Positions 8,219 through 16,866 of a stretch of 45,303 nt of DNA are shown here, in pieces. The translations under genes were made by a program, and so were the position numbers. The stretch is from Pelagibius litoralis (GTDB lineage Bacteria; Pseudomonadota; Alphaproteobacteria; Kiloniellales; DSM-21159), in NCBI GenBank assembly GCA_029287455.1, contig JARFRB010000008.1, forward strand, positions 1-45,303. Reading direction: 5' to 3'. The first letter of the stretch is position 1. Each line of letters starts with the position of its first letter. The notes below the pieces were generated by a model. It saw nothing but the letters and a program-made list of their open reading frames with translations, ran no database searches and was not told where the DNA came from.

Positions 8219-9322
8219 ATGGGCGAAGCCATGGCGATAGGTGAGCAAGCGGCGATCGGAGAGATAGAAAGCATGCACCTGCCGGCTGGGCATCCGCCGG
8301 TGAAGGTGCCGCGCATCGGCGTCCTGCTGATCAATCTCGGCACGCCGGACGGCACGGACTACTGGTCCATGCGCCGCTATCTCAAGGAGTTCCTAAGCGA
8401 CCGGCGGGTGATCGAGCTCTCTCCCGCCTTGTGGCAGCCAATCCTGCAGGGGATCATCCTCACCTTGCGCCCAGGCAAGAGCGGAAAGGCTTATGCCAAG
8501 ATTTGGAACCGCGAAAAGGACGAGTCGCCCCTGAGGACCTACACCCGGGCAATCGCCGAGAAGCTCGCCCCCCGCCTGGCTGAAACCATCCCTGGCGTCC
8601 TCGTGGACTGGGGCATGCGCTACGGGAACCCCTCGGTGGAAAGCCGCTTGAGGGCCATGGTGGAAGCGGGATGCTCGCGCGTTCTGGTACTTCCGCTTTA
8701 TCCCCAATACAGCGCCGCCACCACGGCAACGGCTTGCGACGCCGCCTTCCGGGCCCTGATGAAGGAGCGGTGGCAGCCCAGCTTACGGACCGTTCCCGCC
8801 TACTATGACGATCCTGGCTATATCGGAGCTTTGGCGCGAAGCGTGGAATCGCATTTGGGTGGACTGGACTGGGAACCGGAGGTCTTGCTTGCCTCTTTCC
8901 ATGGCGTGCCGCGGGAGAACCTGGATAAGGGTGATCCCTATCACTGCCAGTGCCAGAAAACCGCGCGGCTGCTGCGCGAGCGCCTTGGCTGGCCGGAGGA
9001 ACGCTTGCGGATCGTTTTCCAATCGCGATTTGGCCCCAAGGAATGGCTGAAACCCTACGCCGACGAGACGGTGATGGCGCTTGCCAAGCAAGGAACCAAA
9101 CGGATCGCCATTATCTCACCGGGCTTCGTGGCCGACTGCCTTGAAACCCTGGAGGAGCTGGACATGGAGCTTCGGGAAGACTTTCTGGCGGCCGGCGGGG
9201 AAGCCTTCACCTATGTGCCCTGCCTTAACGACAGCCCGGCGCAGATCGAGTGCTTGGCGGCAATCTGTTCGCGCGAGCTGTCCGGATGGACCAGCCCCGC
9301 CGAGAGGGGGGAAAACCCGTGA
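8219..9322 (+). CDS. hemH: Ferrochelatase
   Basis: A 367-residue enzyme that inserts Fe2+ into protoporphyrin IX to form protoheme. The family start KVPRIGVLLINLGTPD is at about residues 28-43. LPLYPQYSAATTAT and LASFHGVPRENLDKGDPYHCQC (with the catalytic His) are present, and GFVADCLETLEEL carries the conserved Glu. About 27 residues precede the conserved core. The start is uncertain between ATG 8219, ATG 8231 and ATG 8273 (MHLPAGHPP, with GGAG upstream). It lies 14 bp after hemE, and its TGA overlaps the hemJ GTG, so the three heme genes are probably one transcript. Confidence 0.94.
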   Translation: MGEAMAIGEQAAIGEIESMHLPAGHPPVKVPRIGVLLINLGTPDGTDYWSMRRYLKEFLSDRRVIELSPALWQPILQGIILTLRPGKSGKAYAKIWNREKDESPLRTYTRAIAEKLAPRLAETIPGVLVDWGMRYGNPSVESRLRAMVEAGCSRVLVLPLYPQYSAATTATACDAAFRALMKERWQPSLRTVPAYYDDPGYIGALARSVESHLGGLDWEPEVLLASFHGVPRENLDKGDPYHCQCQKTARLLRERLGWPEERLRIVFQSRFGPKEWLKPYADETVMALAKQGTKRIAIISPGFVADCLETLEELDMELREDFLAAGGEAFTYVPCLNDSPAQIECLAAICSRELSGWTSPAERGENP

Positions 9323-9765
9323 TCGACGCCCTGGCGAACGCCTATCCCTGGCTGAAGGCTCTGCACATCATTTCCTTGATCGCCTGGATGGTGGCCATGC
9401 TGTATCTGCCCAGGCTCTTCGTCTATCACGCAACCGCGCCGGTGGGGGGAGAGCTTTCGGAAACCCTGAAGATCATGGAACGGCGCTTATCCCTGGCGAT
9501 CATGGCCCCGGCCATGGTGGCGACCCTGCTTTTCGGAATCCTGATGTTCCTCGCGAATCCGGGCCTTTTCTCGCAGGGCTGGATGCACGCGAAACTGACC
9601 CTTCTGCTTGGAATGTTCGTGATGCACGGACTCTTCGCCCGCTGGCGCCGCGCCTTCGCCGAGGACCGGAATATCCATGGCGACAAGTTCTACCGGATGA
9701 TGAATGAGGTCCCCACGGTGCTGTTGATCGGGATCGTCATCCTGGCGGTGGTAAAGCCGTTCTAA
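9319..9765 (+). CDS. hemJ: Protoporphyrinogen oxidase HemJ
   Basis: A 148-residue integral membrane protein with about four hydrophobic helices. The conserved first helix region WLKALHIISLIAWMVAML carries the heme-ligand-type His, and LPRLFVYHA and MHAKLTLLLGMFVMHG follow. These are hallmarks of HemJ (UPF0093), the oxygen-independent type of protoporphyrinogen IX oxidase, which acts just before ferrochelatase. The GTG start at 9319 overlaps the hemH stop as GTGA, with a purine-rich GGGGGG upstream. A longer in-frame version would lie inside hemH. Location beside hemH and hemE supports the assignment over a generic CopD-like protein. Confidence 0.92.
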   Translation: MIDALANAYPWLKALHIISLIAWMVAMLYLPRLFVYHATAPVGGELSETLKIMERRLSLAIMAPAMVATLLFGILMFLANPGLFSQGWMHAKLTLLLGMFVMHGLFARWRRAFAEDRNIHGDKFYRMMNEVPTVLLIGIVILAVVKPF

Positions 9766-9795
9766 AGGGAAGAAAGGGCGGCGGATCCTAGGCTT

Positions 9796-9817
9796 GGAGC
9801 GGCAGCCTCCGCTTTTG
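9796..9817 (+). terminator. Weak terminator-like hairpin after hemJ
   Basis: AGCGG at 9798-9802 can pair with CCGCT at 9809-9813 across a six-base loop and is followed by TTT. The alternative pairing GGAG/CTCC uses nearly the same bases. The stem is short, so termination is only possible, not certain. Confidence 0.3.
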
Positions 9818-9853
9818 CGCTGGAAGTTGTGTGCGCGGCTGCGCGATTACCGC

Positions 9854-9882
9854 TTGATTGATGGGGCGGGGGGATTTATGTA
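9854..9882 (+). promoter_or_regulatory. Candidate sigma-70 promoter for rho
   Basis: TTGATT (9854-9859) and TATGTA (9877-9882) are separated by 17 bp of G-rich sequence. Transcription would begin near 9889, leaving a leader of about 210 nt before the rho start codon. Rho is known to autoregulate through its leader in other bacteria, so the long leader is plausible. Confidence 0.4.
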
Positions 9883-10101
9883 GACAACGAATGGCCGCGC
9901 GGTTTCTTTGCGTGCGTTGAGCTCCTTCCTACCATAGCCTGAAGGACCGGGATCCGGAGAGAAACTGGACCGCGTCGCTGGGTCCGGAATTCCGAAATTT
10001 CCCAGGGCATGTTGCCGAACGGTCCCTTATTTGCGCATCCGGCGTTCCCGCCAAGCACGGCCGCTATTTTCCCTTTCACCGAAAACCAAGATTAGCCCCC
10101 C
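9883..10101 (+). other. Long untranslated leader of rho
   Basis: This stretch between the candidate promoter and rho has no convincing coding frame. It contains pyrimidine-rich patches (CTCCTTCCTACC near 9921, CCCTTTCACC at about 10071) that could be Rho-utilisation sites for autogenous attenuation. No known riboswitch pattern is recognised. The ribosome-binding region just before ATG 10102 is weak (AAGATTAG followed by C-rich sequence). Confidence 0.3.
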
Positions 10102-11358
10102 ATGGACCTGCAAGAACTGAAATCGAAAAACCCGCAAGAGCTTCTCAGCTTCGCCGAGGAGCTTGAGATCGAGAATGCCTCCACCCTGCGCAAGCAGGAC
10201 ATGATGTTCGCGATCCTGAAACAGCTGGCCGAGAACGACGTGGCGATCTTCGGCGCGGGGGTGCTGGAGGTGCTGCAGGACGGCTTCGGTTTCCTGCGCT
10301 CGCCGGAAGCCAACTACCTGCCGGGGCCCGACGATATCTACGTCAGCCCAAGCCAGGTGCGGCGCTTCGGCTTGCGCACCGGCGACACCGTTGAGGGGCA
10401 GATCCGCTCGCCCAAGGACGGCGAACGCTACTTCGCTTTGCTGAAAGTGAACTCGATCAATTTCGATCCGCCGGAATCGACCCGTCACCGCATCAACTTC
10501 GATAACCTGACGCCGCTTTACCCGGACCAGAAGCTGGGCCTGGATACGCAGGATCCCACGGTGAAGGACATGACCGCGCGGGTCATCGACCTTACGGCCC
10601 CACTCGGCAAGGGGCAGCGGGCCCTGATCGTGGCGCCGCCGCGCACCGGCAAGACCATGATCCTGCAGAACCTGGCGCGCTCCATCGCGACCAATCATCC
10701 CGAGGTCTACCTCTTGGTGCTCTTGATCGACGAGCGGCCGGAGGAGGTGACCGACATGGACCGCTCGGTGAAGGGCGAGGTGGTGTCCTCGACCTTCGAT
10801 GAGCCGGCTCAGCGGCACGTTCAGGTGGCGGAGATGGTGATCGAGAAGGCCAAGCGCCTGGTGGAGCACAAGAAGGATGTTGTGATTCTGCTGGACTCCA
10901 TCACCCGCCTGGCTCGGGCCTACAACACCGTGGTGCCGAGCTCCGGTAAGGTTTTGACCGGTGGCGTGGACGCCAACGCCCTGCAGCGCCCCAAGCGCTT
11001 CTTCGGTGCCGCGCGCAATATCGAGGAAGGGGGCAGCCTTACCATCATCGGCACGGCGCTGATCGACACCGGCAGCCGCATGGACGAGGTCATCTTCGAG
11101 GAGTTCAAGGGAACCGGCAACTCCGAGATCGTGCTGGACCGCAAGCTCGCGGACAAGCGCACCTTCCCGGCCATCGACATCGGCAAGTCCGGCACCCGCA
11201 AGGAAGAGCTGCTGGTGGACAAGGCCACGCTCAGCAAGATGTGGGTGCTGCGCCGTATCCTGATGCCCATGGGCGTCACCGACTCCATGGAATTCTTGCT
11301 CGACAAGCTGAAGCAGACGAAGAGCAACGACGATTTCTTCGACTCAATGAATCAGTAG
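10102..11358 (+). CDS. rho: Transcription termination factor Rho
   Basis: A full-length 418-residue hexameric RNA-dependent ATPase/helicase that ends transcription. Rho_N helix bundle: about residues 1-45. Cold-shock-like RNA-binding domain: about 50-125, with [22 protein letters not shown]. RecA-like ATPase follows, with P-loop APPRTGKT (178-185) and [12 protein letters not shown]. The Q-loop/R-loop region contains [10 protein letters not shown] and [36 protein letters not shown]-type sequence. No insertion is seen. It is the last gene of the rightward hem-rho block and has a long leader. A GC hairpin lies between it and convergent qor. Confidence 0.97.
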   Translation: MDLQELKSKNPQELLSFAEELEIENASTLRKQDMMFAILKQLAENDVAIFGAGVLEVLQDGFGFLRSPEANYLPGPDDIYVSPSQVRRFGLRTGDTVEGQIRSPKDGERYFALLKVNSINFDPPESTRHRINFDNLTPLYPDQKLGLDTQDPTVKDMTARVIDLTAPLGKGQRALIVAPPRTGKTMILQNLARSIATNHPEVYLLVLLIDERPEEVTDMDRSVKGEVVSSTFDEPAQRHVQVAEMVIEKAKRLVEHKKDVVILLDSITRLARAYNTVVPSSGKVLTGGVDANALQRPKRFFGAARNIEEGGSLTIIGTALIDTGSRMDEVIFEEFKGTGNSEIVLDRKLADKRTFPAIDIGKSGTRKEELLVDKATLSKMWVLRRILMPMGVTDSMEFLLDKLKQTKSNDDFFDSMNQ

Positions 11359-11379
11359 CGTTTTGGAGGCGGGGCACCG

Positions 11380-11400
11380 CCCCGGCGGAAATCGCCGGGG
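11380..11400. terminator. GC-rich hairpin between convergent rho and qor
   Basis: CCCCGGCG (11380-11387) and CGCCGGGG (11393-11400) form a perfect 8-bp stem with a five-base loop. It lies in the 57 bp between the two convergent genes. No T-tract follows on either strand, so intrinsic termination is uncertain, but the position suits a bidirectional stop or RNA-end stabiliser. Confidence 0.45.
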
Positions 11401-11415
11401 CAAGGCAACCTACGG

Positions 11416-12390
11416 CTACACCGTGAAGATCGTCGATCCTGTCGTCTTGCGGCTTTCCAGATCCGCGTGGGCCTGGGCGGCTTCGGAGAGCGGATAGGTC
11501 TGATTGATCTCGATTTTGACCGCGCCCGAACGCACCACGTCGAAAAGTTCGTTGGCGCTGGCGACCAAGTCGGCGCGGCTAGCGGTATAGGTCATCAGGG
11601 TCGGCCGGGTCACGAAGAGCGAGCCCTTCTGCGCCAAAATGCCGAGATTGACCGGCGGCACCTGACCGGATGCGCCGCCGAAGCTCACCATCATACCGAG
11701 GGGCGAGAGGCAATCGAGGGAGCCTTCCCAAGTGTCCTTGCCGACCCCGTCATAGACAACCGGCACACCTTCGCCGCCGGTGAGCTCCTTCACCCTGGCG
11801 ACGAAGTCCTCTTCGCGATAGTTGATGATGTGGGTGCAGCCATGGGCGGCGGCGAGCTCGGCCTTCTCCGCGCTGCCCACGGTGCCGATAACGTTAACCC
11901 CAAGCTCTTTTAGCCATTGGCAGGCAATCAGGCCAACGCCGCCAGCCGCCGCGTGGAACAGCACGGTTTGTCCGGGCTTGCAGCGGTAGGTGCGGCGGAT
12001 GAGGTACTGCACGGTCATGCCTTGCAGCATCATGGCCGCGGCCTGTCGGTCGTCGATGCCTTGGGGCAGCTTGACCACCCGGTCTGCGGGCATCGAGCGT
12101 GCTTCCGCATAGGCGCCGATGGGCGGAGAGGCATAGGCGACGCGGTCGCCTACCTCAAGGTCGGTCACGCCTGGGCCAAGAGCCTCGACCTCGCCGGCCG
12201 CTTCCAAGCCGACGCCGCTTGGCAGGGGGACCGGATAGGTGCCGCTGCGGTGGTAGGTATCGATGTAGTTGAGGCCGATGGCCGTCTGGCGAAGCCGGAC
12301 CTGGCCCTCGCCGGGGTCGCCGACCTCGATTTCTTCCCATTTCAGGACTTCGGGGCCGCCGGCTTCATGAAAACGGATGGCGTGTGTCAT
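11416..12390 (-). CDS. qor: Quinone oxidoreductase, zinc-independent MDR family
   Basis: A 324-residue medium-chain dehydrogenase/reductase of the QOR type. An N-terminal GroES-like domain (AIGLNYIDTYHRSGTYP) precedes the NADPH-binding Rossmann domain with AAAGGVGLIACQ. NINYREEDF-type sequence and YDGVGKDTWEGSLDCL are typical of QorA. Zinc-binding cysteines of alcohol dehydrogenases are absent, as expected. It reduces quinones using NADPH, probably in the cytoplasm as an electrophile or redox defence. It lies 35 bp after the dienelactone-hydrolase gene on the same strand and may share a transcript with it. Confidence 0.92.
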   Translation of the reverse strand: MTHAIRFHEAGGPEVLKWEEIEVGDPGEGQVRLRQTAIGLNYIDTYHRSGTYPVPLPSGVGLEAAGEVEALGPGVTDLEVGDRVAYASPPIGAYAEARSMPADRVVKLPQGIDDRQAAAMMLQGMTVQYLIRRTYRCKPGQTVLFHAAAGGVGLIACQWLKELGVNVIGTVGSAEKAELAAAHGCTHIINYREEDFVARVKELTGGEGVPVVYDGVGKDTWEGSLDCLSPLGMMVSFGGASGQVPPVNLGILAQKGSLFVTRPTLMTYTASRADLVASANELFDVVRSGAVKIEINQTYPLSEAAQAHADLESRKTTGSTIFTV

Positions 12391-12425
12391 CGCTGGGGGG
12401 CTTCCTTGAGGTTTTTGGACTGGGA

Positions 12426-13121
12426 TTAGGCGAGGTTTGCCTTGAAGAAGGCGAGGCTGCGCGCATTCGCGGCGGTGGCGGAGGCCGCGTCGTAGTGCTC
12501 GCCGCCTTCCCGGGCAAAGGCGTGATCCTGCCCTTCATAGACGATGCGCTCGATAAGGGGGTTGTTTGCGACCGCCTCGGCAACTTTGAGCTGCGCATCC
12601 TTGGGAACGAAAGCGTCCTCCGAAGCGACGTGCATCAACAGCGGCTTCTTGATGTTCTCCACCTCGCCGGTCAGCTCGTCGAGGCCGACCCCATAGTAGC
12701 TGACGCTCGCATCGCTGTCCGAGCGGGCGGCCATGAGAAAGGCGAGCTTGCCGCCAAGGCAGTAGCCGATGGCGCCGGCCTTTCCGGTCGTCGCTGGGTT
12801 ACCGCGCAGGGCGTCCAGGGTGGCTTTCAGATCGCCAACACCCTTATCTACGTCGAAGGCTTGGAAAAGCTCGAAGGCACGCTGCCATTCGGCCTCGCTC
12901 TTGTCGGTGAGCTGGATACCGGGCTCGATGCGCCAGAAGATATCCGGGCAGCAGGCGGCGTAGCCTTCGCCGGCCAGCCAGTCGCAAATATCGCGCATCA
13001 CCTGGTTCACGCCGAAAATCTCCTGAATCACCAGGATCGCCGGCGCGGGAGTGGCTTCGGGCAGTGCGAGATAGGCGGAGAAAGTGCCGCCGTCAGGGGC
13101 GGTGATCGAGATTTCCGGCAT
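12426..13121 (-). CDS. Dienelactone hydrolase family protein
   Basis: A 231-residue alpha/beta hydrolase. The nucleophile is Cys121 in GYCLGG, with Asp in ASEDAFVP and His in GQDHAFAR, giving the Cys-His-Asp triad of dienelactone hydrolases. QEIFGVN near residue 33 supplies the conserved Glu of the family. Classical members open dienelactones in chlorocatechol breakdown, but many chromosomal relatives have unknown substrates. No aromatic-degradation genes are nearby, so the specific reaction is not assigned. The start ATG 13121 has AGGGAGG (complement of about 13125-13131) as ribosome-binding site. It lies between ogt and qor on the same strand. Confidence 0.9.
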   Translation of the reverse strand: MPEISITAPDGGTFSAYLALPEATPAPAILVIQEIFGVNQVMRDICDWLAGEGYAACCPDIFWRIEPGIQLTDKSEAEWQRAFELFQAFDVDKGVGDLKATLDALRGNPATTGKAGAIGYCLGGKLAFLMAARSDSDASVSYYGVGLDELTGEVENIKKPLLMHVASEDAFVPKDAQLKVAEAVANNPLIERIVYEGQDHAFAREGGEHYDAASATAANARSLAFFKANLA

Positions 13122-13214
13122 GGGGCCTCCCTGCGGTGAAGCGGTTGTTTGTTATGACGCTGGGGTGGGGGCCACCCCTGCTTGATACAGCCTATCGCGG
13201 CGGCGGCCCGGCTG

Positions 13215-13745
13215 TCACGAGGCTGGGAGCGGCGGGGCGGGAAAAAGCGATCGGCGGCCTTGCTCGTGATCGAGCAGCCAGGTCTTGGTGACAACACCCT
13301 TGCCGCCGGAGAATCCTCCGATACCGTCGCCGCTCGCGCGCACCCGGTGGCAAGGGATGATGATGGGGATGGGATTCGACCCGCAAGCGCCGCCCACCGC
13401 CCGTGCAGCCGAGCCCAACTCGCCGGCGATCTCGCCGTAAGTGCGCGTCTCGCCGTGGGGGATACGCCACATGGCTGCGTAGACGCGGCGCTGAAAGCCC
13501 GTGCCAGCCGGCGCCAAGGGCAGATCGAACTGGTGCAGCCCGCCGTCAAAGAAGGCTCGCAACTGGGCGGCGGCCTCGTCCAAGAGGGGACTGTTGGGCC
13601 CTTTGGCCGCATCGCTCCATTGAAGCGAGGTGATTGATCGTGGCGAAGCGGAGAGCGTCAGCTTTCCGACCGGGCTATCCATGCAAAGCCAAGCCACGTC
13701 GGGAACCGCGCTGGGGGCGAAGAGGTCCTGGGCGGCAGGAGTCAT
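13215..13745 (-). CDS. ogt: Methylated-DNA-[protein]-cysteine S-methyltransferase
   Basis: A 176-residue suicide DNA-repair protein that moves the O6-alkyl group from guanine to its own cysteine. The acceptor Cys132 is in the invariant [32 protein letters not shown] is the helix-turn-helix DNA-binding segment, and [19 protein letters not shown] is the C-terminal active-site lid. An N-terminal RNaseH-like domain of about 75 residues precedes it. No Ada AraC domain is present. The ATG 13745 overlaps the stop of the upstream thioredoxin-fold gene (ATGA), giving translational coupling. A longer in-frame version reaches into that gene and is not needed. Confidence 0.94.
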   Translation of the reverse strand: MTPAAQDLFAPSAVPDVAWLCMDSPVGKLTLSASPRSITSLQWSDAAKGPNSPLLDEAAAQLRAFFDGGLHQFDLPLAPAGTGFQRRVYAAMWRIPHGETRTYGEIAGELGSAARAVGGACGSNPIPIIIPCHRVRASGDGIGGFSGGKGVVTKTWLLDHEQGRRSLFPAPPLPAS

Positions 13746-15781
13746 TGTGCCAGGGCCTCTTTGAAGGCTTCCAGGTCGGTGATGGGGAGCGAACATGTGG
13801 TGCCTCGGCAGATGTAAGCGGTGACGCGGCCCCCTTCGCGGCGTTTGCCCCGGGCCGGATGAATTTCGGGCAGGCCGGAGGTATCATCCACAACATGCAG
13901 TATGATATCAGGTGTATCACTACTATATATCGTTCTTAGAAAATCCTCTGTATCCGATGTGCCTCGCTCTCCCATCACCACTACCTGGGTGGCGTCCCGC
14001 AAGAGAGCGTTTGCCGCGAGAAGCGTGGGAAAGGCGAAGGGGCTCTGCTGCGCGCTGCCGGCGAAGGCAGCCACCAGCGCTTCGGCGCGGCGCGCGTAGG
14101 CAGCCTCGCCGGTGAGGTGATGGAGCCGCGCAAGGACCTCCACCATGACGCCGTTGCCTGCCGGCGTCGCGTTGTCTTGAGCTGTCTTGGGCCGGACAAT
14201 GAGTGCAGGGGTGTCGTCAGCCGTCAGGAAGTAGCCTCCGGCGTCGCCGTCCCAATAATGTTTGTCGAGGACAGCAACCCAGGCGCGCGCCGGTTCCAGA
14301 TAGCTGGCTTGTCCCGTGACCTCATGAAGGGCCAGGGCCGCCAGGCAGAGGTTCGCGTAGTCGTCCAGGGTCGCGGGGTGGTCCAATGTCCCGTGGCGCC
14401 AGGCATGCTTGAGACGCCCGTCCAGGGACATCCGCTCGATCACGAAGGCGAAGGCCTTCTCGGCGGGGGCGAGCCAGTCCGGTCTGCTGAAGCCCAGGGC
14501 CGCGCGCGCCAAGGCGGCGATGGCCAGCCCGTTCCAATCCGCCAGCACCTTGTCGTCCCACCCGGGCCGCACCCGTTCTCCGCGCAGGGCGAGAAGGGTC
14601 TTTCGACTCGCCGCCAAGCGGGCTTCCGCGCTCTCGTCGCCGAGCTTGGGGTGGCGCGAGCGGTTGAGAATGGTGCGGCCTTCCCAATTGCCCGCCGCGG
14701 TCACGTCGTAGGCTGCCTTGAACGCGGGGGCGTCCTCGCCGAGCGCCCGGTCGATCGCCGGCTCGGTCCAGACGTAGAAGAGGCCTTCCTCGCCTTCGCT
14801 GTCGGCGTCCAGGGAAGAGGCAAAGCCGCCGCAGGGCGCGCCGTCCAGGCTTTCCGGCGCCTGCATCTCCCGCAGCATCCACTCAACCGTCTCGGCGGCG
14901 CGCTGGGTGAACAGGGGGTCGTCGTTCGCTTGGGCGGCCAGGGTGAGAAGATCGAGAATCTGCGCGTTGTCGTAGAGCATCTTCTCGAAGTGGGGCACAA
15001 GCCACTTGGCATCGACGGAATAGCGAGCGTAGCCGCCGCCGAGATGGTCGTAGATGCCGCCCTGACTCATCCGGCGCAGGGTGAGCTCCACGGCTTGCTT
15101 GAGGGCGCTATCTCCTTCGCGCGCCCAGGTCTTCCAGAGCAGCTTCAGGATCGGCGGCTGCGGGAACTTTGGCGCTCCGGCCAAGCCGCCCTCCACCGGA
15201 TCGAACTGGGTGACCAAGCGCCGCGCGGTTTCCAGGTTGAGCGAGAGCGGCAGCTCGCCTGCGGGTTCGGCGGTCGCGAGATGGCTTAGGGCCGTGCGCA
15301 AGGCGGTGGCATTTTGGGCGACGTCATCTTTACGCTCCCGGTAAATCTCGCTGATCCGCCGCAGGATCCCGGGAAATCCGGCGCGGCCGTAACGGTCCTC
15401 GGGCGGGAAGTAGGTGCCGCCCCAAAATGGCTCGCCAGCCGGATTGAGAAACATTGTCAGCGGCCAACCGCCGGCTTGACGGGTCAAAATGGCCAGTGCG
15501 GACTGGTAGATGGAGTCGACGTCCGGCCGCTCCTCGCGATCGACCTTGACGTTGACGAAAAGCTGGTTCATCAGCGCCGCTGTCTCTTCGTTCTCGAAGG
15601 ATTCATGCGCCATCACATGGCACCAGTGGCAGGCGGCATAGCCGACCGACAAGAGTATCGGCCTGCCGGTTTCTTGTGCCAAGGCGAAGGCCTCCTCGCC
15701 CCAAGGGTGCCAATCGACCGGATTATCCTTGTGCTGCTGGAGGTAGGGGCTGGTGGAGTTGGCCAGGCGGTTTTCGGGCAT
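13742..15781 (-). CDS. YyaL/SSP411-type thioredoxin domain-containing protein (DUF255)
   Basis: A 679-residue protein. An N-terminal DUF255 thioredoxin-like domain (about residues 5-165) begins with [21 protein letters not shown] and has the CxxC motif CHWCHVM. A long alpha/alpha-toroid glycosidase-like region follows, with [20 protein letters not shown] and [10 protein letters not shown]. The family (bacterial YyaL, human SPATA20) is universal but biochemically unclear; a sugar-epimerase or glycan-modifying activity has been proposed for the toroid. The ATG 15781 matches the conserved N-terminus; a GTG 75 bp upstream would add an unconserved extension. Near the 3' end (about 13885-13975) codons become unusually AT-rich while the frame stays open. 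It is coupled to ogt. Confidence 0.9.
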   Translation of the reverse strand: MPENRLANSTSPYLQQHKDNPVDWHPWGEEAFALAQETGRPILLSVGYAACHWCHVMAHESFENEETAALMNQLFVNVKVDREERPDVDSIYQSALAILTRQAGGWPLTMFLNPAGEPFWGGTYFPPEDRYGRAGFPGILRRISEIYRERKDDVAQNATALRTALSHLATAEPAGELPLSLNLETARRLVTQFDPVEGGLAGAPKFPQPPILKLLWKTWAREGDSALKQAVELTLRRMSQGGIYDHLGGGYARYSVDAKWLVPHFEKMLYDNAQILDLLTLAAQANDDPLFTQRAAETVEWMLREMQAPESLDGAPCGGFASSLDADSEGEEGLFYVWTEPAIDRALGEDAPAFKAAYDVTAAGNWEGRTILNRSRHPKLGDESAEARLAASRKTLLALRGERVRPGWDDKVLADWNGLAIAALARAALGFSRPDWLAPAEKAFAFVIERMSLDGRLKHAWRHGTLDHPATLDDYANLCLAALALHEVTGQASYLEPARAWVAVLDKHYWDGDAGGYFLTADDTPALIVRPKTAQDNATPAGNGVMVEVLARLHHLTGEAAYARRAEALVAAFAGSAQQSPFAFPTLLAANALLRDATQVVVMGERGTSDTEDFLRTIYSSDTPDIILHVVDDTSGLPEIHPARGKRREGGRVTAYICRGTTCSLPITDLEAFKEALAQ

Positions 15782-15959
15782 CGGTTCCCTCGATTTGGCC
15801 GGCCGGGCAGACCGCCGTTTGGAGAGGCTGAGGAAAGCATTGGCGCTTGGCGCCACGGGCTTTATATGAGAGCCCTATATGACGCCGGGCCGCTGGCAGG
15901 CTCAACCCTAAAGACGCCCGACTGTCGGCGACTGCCAAAGCGTGGCGGGGAGGTTTGCC

Positions 15960-16235
15960 ATGAAGATTAGCATTGATGTCGAGTGCACGCCCGAGGAAGC
16001 CCGGGCATTTCTGGGCCTGCCGGACGTGGGACCCATGCAGGAGGCGCTGCTCGAGTCCTTGCGCGAGCGCTTGCAGGCAAATATCGAGGAGATGGATGCG
16101 GAAGCGCTGATGAAGGCCTGGCTGCCCGCCAGCGTGAAGGGGTGGGAGGAGTTGATGAAGAGCTTCTGGGGCCAGGCGGGGGCGGCACGGCCCAGCGGGG
16201 GAAAGAGTGGGGGCGAGCGCGGCGGCGACGCTTAG
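15960..16235 (+). CDS. DUF6489 family protein
   Basis: A 91-residue soluble protein that begins MKISIDVECTPEEARAFLGLPDV, a pattern I recall for the alphaproteobacterial DUF6489 family. An amphipathic helical middle (MQEALLESLRERLQANIEEM) and WLPASVKGWEELMKSFWGQ follow, then a glycine-rich tail. No enzymatic motif is visible and function is unknown. The ATG 15960 is preceded by a strong GGGGAGG (15947-15953, spacing six), which rules out the upstream in-frame ATG at 15942. It lies 34 bp before the nitroreductase gene and probably shares its transcript. Confidence 0.8.
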   Translation: MKISIDVECTPEEARAFLGLPDVGPMQEALLESLRERLQANIEEMDAEALMKAWLPASVKGWEELMKSFWGQAGAARPSGGKSGGERGGDA

Positions 16236-16269
16236 TTGGCAACGCGCCCCGTGCGAAGGAGGAAGGATT

Positions 16270-16866
16270 ATGGGCAAGCTGGACCTGATACTCACACGCC
16301 AATCGGCATCCGCGAAGGCCTTGGGCGAGCCGGCGCCGAGCGACGCGGAGTTAGAGCCGGTGTTCGCGGCAGCCGTGACCGCGCCGGACCATGGCGCGAT
16401 TCGTCCTTGGCGCTTCTTTCTTCTCCGGGGGTCGGCGCGCGAGCGGCTGGCGGATCTGTTCGTCGACTTCCTGCGCCGGCGCAAGCCGGATGTGAGCGAG
16501 GAAGAGGTGGAAACCCTGCGTGGCAAACCCTTGCGCGCGCCACTGATCATCGCCGTGGCGGCGCGGGTGACGCCGGATCATCCGAAGGTGCCGCCGCAAG
16601 AGCAGATCTGGTCCGCTGCCCAGGCCGCCCAGAACATCCTTCTGGCTTTGCATGGGCTCGGCTGGGGGGCGGTGCAGTTAAGCGGTCTGCATACCTACGA
16701 CCCGGAGGTGAAGGCGGCCTTCGGTCTGGGTGAGGAGGACGCGATCGTCGGCTTTATCTATGTGGGCACGCCGACCGGTGAAGCGCGCGTGAAGAAACGC
16801 CCGGATCCGAAGAGGTTCGTGCGGGAATGGCGGGGTCCGGTGAGCGAAGACGCGGCGGCGGAGTGA
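16270..16866 (+). CDS. Nitroreductase family protein (YdjA-like)
   Basis: A 198-residue FMN-dependent oxidoreductase of the small YdjA-type subgroup. The N-terminal ILTRQSASAKALGEPAPSD and APDHGAIRPWRFFLLRG form the FMN phosphate- and ring-binding segments. EQIWSAAQAAQNILLALHGLGWGA is the conserved central helix, and GFIYVGTP is the C-terminal motif. Family members use NAD(P)H to reduce nitro compounds or other substrates; the physiological substrate is unknown. ATG 16270 follows GGAGGAAGG (16258-16266). Its TGA overlaps the mnmE GTG (GTGA), so translation of mnmE is likely coupled to it. Confidence 0.9.
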   Translation: MGKLDLILTRQSASAKALGEPAPSDAELEPVFAAAVTAPDHGAIRPWRFFLLRGSARERLADLFVDFLRRRKPDVSEEEVETLRGKPLRAPLIIAVAARVTPDHPKVPPQEQIWSAAQAAQNILLALHGLGWGAVQLSGLHTYDPEVKAAFGLGEEDAIVGFIYVGTPTGEARVKKRPDPKRFVREWRGPVSEDAAAE

